Source: an uncultured Verrucomicrobiota bacterium (GTDB lineage Bacteria; Verrucomicrobiota; Verrucomicrobiia; Limisphaerales; UBA9464). Taken from it: 64,000 bases of DNA. The translations under genes were made by a program, and so were the position numbers. How positions within the stretch are numbered: the first letter of the stretch is position 1; each line of letters begins with the position of its first letter. Positions 58,052 through 64,000 of the stretch are shown here, piece after piece. The DNA lies in assembly GCA_903907995.1 (NCBI GenBank), contig CAIVQH010000046.1, forward strand, positions 148,396 through 212,395. The letters run 5' to 3'. The notes beneath the pieces were generated by a model, which did not search any database, was not told where the DNA came from, and saw nothing but the letters and a program-made list of their open reading frames with translations.

Positions 58052-59380
58052 ATGCACCAGGTCACTTTCGGCCTCATCGGCGGCGGCACCGTGGGCGGCG
58101 GCGTTTATCAGGCGCTGCAGCGCAACGGCGCCCTCATGGCTTCGCGGCTCGGCCTTGGCCTGCGCGTGGCCGGCATTGCCGTGCGCGATCTCAAGAAGGC
58201 CCGCGCCGCCACCCTTCCCACCGCCCTGCTCACCACCGACTGGCGCACCCTGGTCAATGACCCGGCCGTGCAGGTCGTAGTCGAGCTGATGGGCGGGACG
58301 ACCACGGCGAAGGAGGTCGTGCTGACCGCGCTGAAGCTCGGCAAGCCGGTCGTCACCGCGAACAAGGCGCTGCTTTCGGCGCACGGCCCGGAGCTGTTCG
58401 CCACCGCGGCGAAACACGGCGCGAACCTCTATTACGAGGCCTCCGTCGCCGGCGGCATCCCGGTCATCAAAGTGCTCCGCGAGTCGCTCGTCGGAAACCG
58501 GGTCACGTCGCTGCATGGCATCGTGAACGGCACCTGCAACTACATCCTCACGCGCATGAAGCTGGAGGGTGCCGAATTTGCCCACGTGCTCGCTGATGCC
58601 CAGCGGTTGGGCTACGCCGAGGCCGAGCCGTCGCTCGACGTGGACGGTCACGACGCGGCGCACAAGACGGGCATTCTTGCTTCTCTCGCGCATGGTTTCT
58701 GGGTGAAGCCAGGGCAGATTCACACCGAGGGCATTCGCAGCATCAGCAAGCTGGACATCCAGTTCGCCGCGCGACTCGGTTACACGATCAAGCTGCTCGG
58801 CGTGGTAAAACAGCTCACGGGCAAGAAACCGAAACGTTCGGACGGCTGCCCGCCCATCCAGGTGGCGGTCTATCCGGCCCTGGTGCCCGACACCCATGTG
58901 CTGGCCTCGGTGAATTACGCCTTCAACGCCATCTCGGTACGCGGGGATGTCGTGGGCGACACGCTTTTCTATGGCCGGGGTGCGGGCGCGGAGCCGACGG
59001 CCAGCTCGGTATTGAGCGACCTGGCCGACGCCGCGCTCGACCTGAAGCACGGCTCCCACAACCGCGTGCCCTGCTTTGTAGCCCACTCGGGCGACGGCTG
59101 CGTGGTGCCGATGGACGAGGTGGTCTCGCGCTATTACGTGCGCCTGACCGTGGCGGACCAGCCTGGCGTCTTCGCCCGCATCGCGAACGTGCTCGCCAAG
59201 GCCAAGATAGGCATCTCCTCGATCATCCAGCCGGAAGGGCACGCCGGCGAGACAGTTCCGGTGATCCTGATGATCCACGATGCGCCGAATGCCGCGATGA
59301 AGCGCGCGCTGGGGCAGATCGCCAAGCTCAGCGCGGTGAAGGACACGCCGGTGATGATCCGGGTCGAGCCGTTTGAGTGA
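58052..59380 (+). CDS. hom: Homoserine dehydrogenase with C-terminal ACT domain
   Basis: A 442-residue enzyme that reduces aspartate semialdehyde to homoserine, the branch to threonine and methionine. The Rossmann motif is VTFGLIGGGTVGGGVYQAL near the start. VVVELMGGTTTAKEVVLTAL and ANKALLSAHGPELF follow, and the catalytic region SVAGGIPVIKVL to GIVNGTCNYILTRM. YAEAEPSLDVDGHDAAHKTG binds substrate. From about residue 365 a regulatory ACT domain (RYYVRLTVADQPGVFARIAN) suggests feedback control by threonine. The ATG at 58052 is chosen as the first Met before MHQVTFG. Threonine synthase lies 1.4 kb downstream on the same strand. Confidence 0.96.
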   Translation: MHQVTFGLIGGGTVGGGVYQALQRNGALMASRLGLGLRVAGIAVRDLKKARAATLPTALLTTDWRTLVNDPAVQVVVELMGGTTTAKEVVLTALKLGKPVVTANKALLSAHGPELFATAAKHGANLYYEASVAGGIPVIKVLRESLVGNRVTSLHGIVNGTCNYILTRMKLEGAEFAHVLADAQRLGYAEAEPSLDVDGHDAAHKTGILASLAHGFWVKPGQIHTEGIRSISKLDIQFAARLGYTIKLLGVVKQLTGKKPKRSDGCPPIQVAVYPALVPDTHVLASVNYAFNAISVRGDVVGDTLFYGRGAGAEPTASSVLSDLADAALDLKHGSHNRVPCFVAHSGDGCVVPMDEVVSRYYVRLTVADQPGVFARIANVLAKAKIGISSIIQPEGHAGETVPVILMIHDAPNAAMKRALGQIAKLSAVKDTPVMIRVEPFE

Positions 59381-59410
59381 CGGCGACGAGGTCTTCAGCC
59401 CAGAAATGAG

Positions 59411-59437
59411 AACGGCGCGACCAATGGTCGCGCCGTT
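59411..59437. terminator. Hairpin between convergent genes
   Basis: A 12-bp stem AACGGCGCGACC / GGTCGCGCCGTT with a three-base loop. It lies between the hom stop and the stop of the minus-strand isomerase-like gene and could serve both; T-runs are short on both sides, so strength is uncertain. Confidence 0.65.
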
Positions 59438-59471
59438 TCCGTATGCCTGCCGGGTTCAGCCCGGTCAGCGA

Positions 59472-60296
59472 TCACTTCCCGTTCTCGCTCACGAACTGCT
59501 TGGCCTTGTCAACGAACGCATCCGGCGCCTTGGCGAAGTCGGGGCTGTCGGTCTCGATGGCGAGCATGCCGGTGTAGCCGGTCTCCTTGAGCACTTTGAA
59601 CAGGCCCTTGAGGTTGGCCTGGCCCTCGCCGATGTGCGTGTCCATGGAGACGTCGTCACCCTCCTTCACCTTCTCGATGCGCTTGTCCTTGAGGTGCAGG
59701 TCGAAGACGCGGCCGTTGTATTCCTTGTACACCTTCGCGGCGTCGAAGTTCGCGGAGGTAACCCAGCCGATATCCAGGCACACGCCGAGATGGGCGTCGC
59801 GATGGAGCAGGATGTTCCGCACGGTGGCCGGATTGCCGTAGGTGGACTTGATGCCATGGTTATGCACGGCGACCTTGATGTCGTACTCCTTGGCCAGCTC
59901 CTCGAGGTTGTCCCAGATCTTGAAATCACCCGGTTCCACGACAACCAGCTTCATGCCCATCGACTTGGCGAAGACGAACAGCTTGCGGTTCTCTTCCTTG
60001 TCGAGCGAGGTGCCGGCGACGCCGTAGGTGTAGGCATGGAGCCCGTTCGCCTCGAGCTTAGCCTTTTTCGCGGCGATTTCCGAGGCCGACTCCTTCTTGT
60101 AATCGATGTGGTTGGGGATGAGCTGGAGTTCCTTGATCCCGTGCTTCTTGGCGAAGTCGATGACCTGGTCGAAGCTCAGGTTGCGCAGGGTCCAGGTCTG
60201 GATCGCCAGCTGGTCGCTGAGATCGCCCGCCTGCACGGCGGTGAAGAGGGCCAGTGCCGAAGCCAGGCCCGTAAAACGACGGAGGAGTGTGTTCAT
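59472..60296 (-). CDS. Exported sugar phosphate isomerase/epimerase-like protein
   Basis: A 274-residue TIM-barrel protein of the xylose-isomerase-like (AP endonuclease 2) group. The ATG at 60296 gives a signal peptide (FTGLASALALFTAVQA). The barrel then shows AIQTWTLRNLSFDQVIDFAK, IKELQLIPNHIDYKK, KLVVVEPGDFKIW and IKVAVHNHGIKSTYGNPATV. LGVCLDIGWVTSANFDA, FDLHLKDKR and MLAIETDSPDF follow. The metal-binding residues normally seen in this fold (Glu, Asp, His, Glu) appear at EPGD, LDIGW, HLKD and ETDS. Exported forms are common in Verrucomicrobiota and Planctomycetes, often with Gfo/Idh enzymes; the substrate is unknown. Confidence 0.88.
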   Translation of the reverse strand: MNTLLRRFTGLASALALFTAVQAGDLSDQLAIQTWTLRNLSFDQVIDFAKKHGIKELQLIPNHIDYKKESASEIAAKKAKLEANGLHAYTYGVAGTSLDKEENRKLFVFAKSMGMKLVVVEPGDFKIWDNLEELAKEYDIKVAVHNHGIKSTYGNPATVRNILLHRDAHLGVCLDIGWVTSANFDAAKVYKEYNGRVFDLHLKDKRIEKVKEGDDVSMDTHIGEGQANLKGLFKVLKETGYTGMLAIETDSPDFAKAPDAFVDKAKQFVSENGK

Positions 60297-60767
60297 GATG
60301 AGGTGCTGCTGAGCGGGGATTAATGAGGAAGCGCGGGAAAGTTCGCAAGCGAGCTTTCCGAAGGCATCCGTCACGGGGCGCATCTTTTCGCCGTGTTTGG
60401 CCTCGGGCAATGGGAGCGCGGGCGGAGTTGGGTGGCTGTTCTCCCTCACCCCGGTCCTCTCCCGCTGGGAGAGGGGGAATGGTCGCCCGCCGGTCGGCGA
60501 AGGCAGGCGCGGGATTGACTGGTGAGTCTTCCAGCCAGCCAGCGGCATTCCCCGCTGTTTCCTCTCCCAGCGGGAGAGGATTAAGGCGAGGGAGAGCGGC
60601 CTGCGTTCATCAGGGGCGACTTCCCCCCGAAGTCAGCGGTTCGCCCCGATGAGAAGATGCGCCCCCTCCCTAGATCGAACTGACTTGCCGCTTGTGTGCG
60701 GGGCCGCCGTTTTTCATTCTACCTCACCCCCGATTCGCCGGGATTCCGGCAACGAGGGTATTAACGC
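60297..60767. other. Intergenic stretch between divergent genes
   Basis: About 470 bases between the isomerase-like gene (minus) and thrC (plus). It contains the composite repeat at 60399-60594. The 170 bases left before thrC should hold its promoter and leader, but I cannot point to one. No gene is supported. Confidence 0.6.
60399..60594. repeat. Composite inverted-repeat element (CCCTCTCCC family), copy 2
   Basis: The outer arms TTCTCCCTCACCCCGGTCC (60439) and AGGCGAGGGAGAG-type complement (to 60594) enclose two small hairpins and the core CGCCGGTCGGCGAAGGCAGG. The body aligns with the reverse complement of 45638-45794, while the left flank (from TTGGCCTCGGGCA) aligns in direct orientation. 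So the body seems inverted relative to the flank. Confidence 0.83.
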
Positions 60768-61841
60768 ATGAGTTCGTCCGCACAGCCATGGCCTGGCGTC
60801 ATCCGACGTTACGCACAGTTTTTGCCCGTCACCGAAACGACTCCGGTCGTGACCCTGCTGGAGGGAAACACGCCGCTGATTCCGGTGCCCCGCTTCGTCG
60901 ATGCGATCGGCGGGAAGTTTGACCTTTTCCTGAAGTACGAGGCCCTAAATCCGACCTGCTCCTTCAAGGACCGCGGCATGACGCTCGCCGTCACGAAGGC
61001 CAAGGAGCGCGGGGCCAAGGTGGTCGTGTGTGCGAGCACGGGCAACACCAGCGCCAGTGCCGCCGCTTACGCCGCCCGCGCAGGCCTGCGCTGCGCCGTG
61101 CTGCTGCCCAAGGGCAAAATCGCCTTCGGGAAGCTCGCCCAGGCGCTGATGCACGGGGCGACGACGATTTCCATCGAGGGCAACTTTGACGAGGCGCTGC
61201 GCATCATCCGCGAGCTGGGCGAGACCGGTCTGGTCGAGGTGGTGAACAGCATCAACCCCGTGCGCATCGAGGGCCAGAAGACAGCGGCCTTCGAGATTTG
61301 CGACACGCTGGGGGACGCGCCGGACTTCCATTTTCTGCCGGTCGGCAACGCCGGCAACATCACCGCCTACTGGCGCGGCTTCAAAGAATACCATGCTGCC
61401 GGGCTCTCGGACACACTGCCCAAGATGATGGGCTGGCAGGCCGCTGGCGCCGCCCCGATCGTGCTCGGCCATCCGGTCGAACATCCCGAAACCGTGGCCA
61501 CGGCGATCCGCATCGGCAACCCCGCCAGCTGGCAGGGTGCCACCGAAGCCGTCGCCGAATCGGAGGGCGCGATTGAAAGCGTGACGGACGATGAAATCCT
61601 CCACGCCTATAAGCTGCTGGCGCAGACTGAGGGCGTGATGGCGGAACCTGCCAGCGTCGCCCCGCTCGCCGGACTGATGAAATGCATTGCTGCCGGCCGG
61701 ATTCCCGCCGGCAGCCTGATCACCGTCACCATCACCGGCCACGGCCTGAAAGACCCCGACACCGCAATCAAGGTTTCTGGCGTGACGCCGCAGACGGTGG
61801 TCGCGGAGAAGCAGGCCGTGCTCGACGCGATCGGCCTCTGA
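60768..61841 (+). CDS. thrC: Threonine synthase
   Basis: A 357-residue PLP enzyme that converts O-phosphohomoserine to threonine. The PLP lysine is Lys67 in [38 protein letters not shown] binds phosphate, and the domain continues with [40 protein letters not shown] and [16 protein letters not shown]. Length and features are those of the short bacterial class. It uses homoserine supplied by the hom gene upstream after a homoserine kinase, which is not in this window. The ATG at 60768 fits the family. A complex repeat follows the stop. Confidence 0.96.
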   Translation: MSSSAQPWPGVIRRYAQFLPVTETTPVVTLLEGNTPLIPVPRFVDAIGGKFDLFLKYEALNPTCSFKDRGMTLAVTKAKERGAKVVVCASTGNTSASAAAYAARAGLRCAVLLPKGKIAFGKLAQALMHGATTISIEGNFDEALRIIRELGETGLVEVVNSINPVRIEGQKTAAFEICDTLGDAPDFHFLPVGNAGNITAYWRGFKEYHAAGLSDTLPKMMGWQAAGAAPIVLGHPVEHPETVATAIRIGNPASWQGATEAVAESEGAIESVTDDEILHAYKLLAQTEGVMAEPASVAPLAGLMKCIAAGRIPAGSLITVTITGHGLKDPDTAIKVSGVTPQTVVAEKQAVLDAIGL

Positions 61842-62100
61842 GAATCCCAAAGGGATTCCATCTCTCAGCCCGGGGTTGGACCGCGTCGCGGGCCTACCCC
61901 GGGTCCTCGACAAAGTGATCTTCTACCGCAGCGTGGTTGCATCGCCTTCCGTCAGGATTTGATGCTACCCCTTCAGGGTAGATTTCCTTCCCCCTTCCCA
62001 CCCAGCGTAGCCTGACTACGTCACGCAACGCTGGGCTGAATGCTGGAATCCTTTCAGGATGTTTCAGACGACATCGCCACGCTCGCGGAGCACCGACTGG
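61842..62100. repeat. Modular hairpin region after thrC
   Basis: About 260 bases of successive small palindromes: AATCCCAAAGGGATT (61843-61857), CCCGGGG with CTACCCCGGG, CTACCCCTTCAGGGTAG, CCCAGCGT with AACGCTGGG, and ATCCTTTCAGGAT. The layout looks like a structured non-coding repeat. I cannot tell whether it is transcribed; the first hairpin could help end thrC transcription. Confidence 0.6.
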
Positions 62101-62120
62101 CGTCAGTCAACTGCCAGCGC

Positions 62121-64000
62121 TCACGCCCGCAATTTCATCAGGAGGTCCTTGCTCTCCACCGTTTCACCGACCTGGGCGAAGATTTCGGCGACGACCCCAT
62201 CCACCGGGGCCGTAACCGTGGTCTGCATCTTCATCGCCTCCATCATCAGGAGTTTGTCACCCTTGGCGATCTTCTGGCCGACGGTCACGGCGATGCTGCT
62301 CACGAGACCCGGGATTGGCGCGCCAATCTGAAGGGCGTCGGCGAGGTCGGCCTTGGGCCGGGTCTTGGTCTGCGGCGACACTTTCTTGTCGGTGATGTAG
62401 GCCTCGCGCGTCATGCCGTTCAGCTCATAGGCCACGGTACGGCGCCCGTCCTTGTCGGGCTCGCCCACCGTGATGAGGCGGATGACCAGGGTCTTGCCCG
62501 GCTCGATCTCGACGCTGATTTCCTCGCCCCGGCGCAGGCCGTAGAAAAAGGCGTGCGTGGGCAGCACGCTCACGTCGCTGAATTCGCGCTCGTGCTTCGC
62601 GTAGCCGAGGAACACCTCCGGGTACATCAGGTAGCTCCAGAGCTCGTCGTCGGTGGCGTCGCGCTTGAGCTTCTCGGAAAGTTCCTTCCGCAGCCTGTCG
62701 AAGTTCGCCGGTGTGGCGACCGCGCCGGGGACGACGCCCTTCTCGAAATTCTTCCGCGCCTCGGCCGCGCGTTTCTCGCCGAGCACGACCTTCTGCACGT
62801 CGATGGGCCAGCCGCCTTCGGGCCAGCCCAGGCCGCCGCTGAGCATGTCCTTCACGCTGTCGGGGAACGGCGTCGCACCGGGCTCCAGATTGCCGACGTC
62901 GGCCGTCTTGATGCCCTTGCTGAAGAGGAAGAGCGCCATGTCGCCGACGACCTTGCTCGAGGGCGTCACCTTCACGATGTCGCCGAAGAGCTGGTTGACC
63001 TCGGCGTAGGTGCGCGCGATCTCGGGCCAGCGGTGCGAGACGCCCATGCTGGCGGCCTGCTCCTTCAGGTTCGTGTACTGGCCGCCGGGCATCTCGTGCA
63101 GGTAAACCTCGGCACTGCCGGTCTTGGGCGCGGTGTCGAACGGGGCATAGACTTCGCGGACCTTCTCCCAGTAGTCGGAGAATTCCTGGAGCGTCTCCGT
63201 GTCCAGTTTCGTGTCGCGGGATGAATGGCGGAGCGCCTCGGCCACCGAGTTCAGGTTCGGCTGCGAGGTGCTGCCGGACATGCTGGCCATCGCGAGATCG
63301 ACGATGTTCACGCCCGCCTCGCTGGCCTGGAGGATCGACGCGGCCTGGACACCCGAGGTGTCGTGCGTGTGGAAGTGGATCGGCAGGCCGACCTCCTCGC
63401 GCAGCGTCTTCACGAGCTTCTTCGCGGCCAGCGGGCGGCACAGGCCGGCCATGTCCTTGATCGCGAGGGTGTGCGCACCCATTTTTTCCAACTCCTTCGC
63501 GAGCTTCACGTAGTACTTCAGCGAGAACTTGTCGCGCTTCTCGTCCAGGATGTCGCCGGTGTAACAGATCGCCGCTTCGCAGATCGCGTGCGTGTCCTGC
63601 ACGGCGTTCATGGCCACGCGGAGGTTCGGCAGGTAGTTCAGCGAGTCGAAGATGCGGAAAATGTCCATGCCCGATTCGGCCGCATGCTTCACGAAGCCGG
63701 CGACGACGTTGTCGGGATAGTTCGAGTAACCGACCGCGTTGCTGCCGCGGAAAAGCATCTGAAAGCAGATGTTCGGGATCTTGGCGCGCAACTGGCGGAG
63801 ACGTTCCCACGGGTCTTCGTTGAGGAAGCGCATCGTGGTGTCAAACGTCGCGCCGCCCCACATCTCCAGCGAGTAGAGGCCGGTCTTTGCATCTCCAAGC
63901 CGGTGCGCCACGGCATCGGCACAGGCCAGCATGTCGTAACTGCGGACCCGCGTGGCCATGAGCGACTGATGGGCATCACGGAAGGTCGTGTCGGTGACTA
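62121..64000 (-). CDS. pyc: Pyruvate carboxylase, C-terminal part (runs off the right edge)
   Basis: About 626 residues of a biotin-dependent carboxylase are visible; the frame is open to the window edge and begins within VTDTTFRDAHQSLMATRV. The carboxyltransferase domain has SLEMWGGATFDTTMRFLNED, FQMLFRGSNAVGYSNYPDN and HFHTHDTSGVQAAS. The biotin carboxyl carrier domain at the C-terminus has the biotinyl Lys in MEAMKMQTTVTAPVDG. The conserved RDAHQSL-ATRVRSYDM junction and the domain order point to full-length pyruvate carboxylase rather than oxaloacetate decarboxylase alpha, but the biotin carboxylase half lies outside the window. It replenishes oxaloacetate, the source of the aspartate family made by hom and thrC. 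Confidence 0.9.
   Translation of the reverse strand, partial: VTDTTFRDAHQSLMATRVRSYDMLACADAVAHRLGDAKTGLYSLEMWGGATFDTTMRFLNEDPWERLRQLRAKIPNICFQMLFRGSNAVGYSNYPDNVVAGFVKHAAESGMDIFRIFDSLNYLPNLRVAMNAVQDTHAICEAAICYTGDILDEKRDKFSLKYYVKLAKELEKMGAHTLAIKDMAGLCRPLAAKKLVKTLREEVGLPIHFHTHDTSGVQAASILQASEAGVNIVDLAMASMSGSTSQPNLNSVAEALRHSSRDTKLDTETLQEFSDYWEKVREVYAPFDTAPKTGSAEVYLHEMPGGQYTNLKEQAASMGVSHRWPEIARTYAEVNQLFGDIVKVTPSSKVVGDMALFLFSKGIKTADVGNLEPGATPFPDSVKDMLSGGLGWPEGGWPIDVQKVVLGEKRAAEARKNFEKGVVPGAVATPANFDRLRKELSEKLKRDATDDELWSYLMYPEVFLGYAKHEREFSDVSVLPTHAFFYGLRRGEEISVEIEPGKTLVIRLITVGEPDKDGRRTVAYELNGMTREAYITDKKVSPQTKTRPKADLADALQIGAPIPGLVSSIAVTVGQKIAKGDKLLMMEAMKMQTTVTAPVDGVVAEIFAQVGETVESKDLLMKLRA

Noticed and set aside
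61842..62100. tRNA or other standard RNA gene in the hairpin region after thrC
   Set aside because: No cloverleaf with conserved D- and T-loop bases could be drawn; the hairpins are independent.
62121..64000. Oxaloacetate decarboxylase alpha subunit as the call for the right-edge gene
   Set aside because: The frame continues through the junction VTDTTFRDAHQSL and the flanking sequence matches pyruvate carboxylase better; still listed as partial because the other half is unseen.

Overview
This window reads as high-GC chromosomal DNA from a free-living member of the Verrucomicrobiota. The assignment is inference from gene content: two PEP-CTERM exported proteins, a Tat-exported Gfo/Idh/MocA oxidoreductase, a DUF362 protein, a CE15-type glucuronoyl esterase, very large secreted proteins, several exported proteins ending in an FFR(L)-type C-terminal module, and many large intergenic palindromes. 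No rRNA, tRNA, CRISPR array, prophage or transposase gene was recognised.

Layout. 1-8229 (minus strand) is a glutamate synthase locus with two large-subunit genes (one running off the left edge) around one small subunit. 8452-9123 is a PEP-CTERM protein. 9307-11661 is an ECF sigma factor / zinc-binding anti-sigma / exported protein operon. 11851-14238 holds a small unknown protein, RsmD and a DUF362 protein. 14456-18296 holds a soluble multi-PAS histidine kinase and a TPR lipoprotein, convergent with a 1751-residue secreted subtilase (18301-23556). 23911-33463 is a polysaccharide region: a WecG/TagA-type transferase, then a tightly overlapping minus-strand run of three glycosyltransferases (one frameshifted), a WecA/MraY-like transferase and MoeA, with a small AT-richer insert at 26197-27254. 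33663-40346 carries UbiE, a BrkB-like membrane protein, RibBA, a CE15 esterase and an LptF/G permease. 40471-44894 carries the second PEP-CTERM protein, a 450-bp inverted-repeat element inserted in the 3' end of a lysine-2,3-aminomutase gene, a DUF374 acyltransferase, RuvA and a Gly/Cys-rich membrane protein. 45072-47568 is MoaC and an IscA/HscB pair split by an orphan gene. 47781-57990 is an exported-protein region (oxidoreductase, anchor-type protein, HEAT protein, degenerate metzincin, serpin) with RimO. 58052-64000 holds homoserine dehydrogenase, an exported sugar-isomerase-like protein, threonine synthase and the C-terminal part of pyruvate carboxylase.

How the genes fit together. GltBD supplies glutamate, Hom and ThrC make threonine, pyruvate carboxylase feeds oxaloacetate to the aspartate family, RibBA opens riboflavin synthesis, MoaC and MoeA serve molybdenum cofactor, and IscA and HscB serve Fe-S assembly. 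The glycosyltransferase block probably makes a surface polysaccharide. The exported proteins suggest polysaccharide and protein degradation outside the cytoplasm.

The most unusual features are: (1) intergenic hairpins whose arms are arrays of degenerate 6-8 nt words, several overlapping stop codons of neighbouring genes; (2) a 450-bp element with perfect 16-bp terminal inverted repeats and an 8-bp target duplication that carries a zinc-ribbon gene and has rewritten the C-terminus of the aminomutase; (3) an orphan gene placed exactly between iscA and hscB; (4) a membrane-anchored serpin next to a metzincin-like protein that has lost its catalytic residues.
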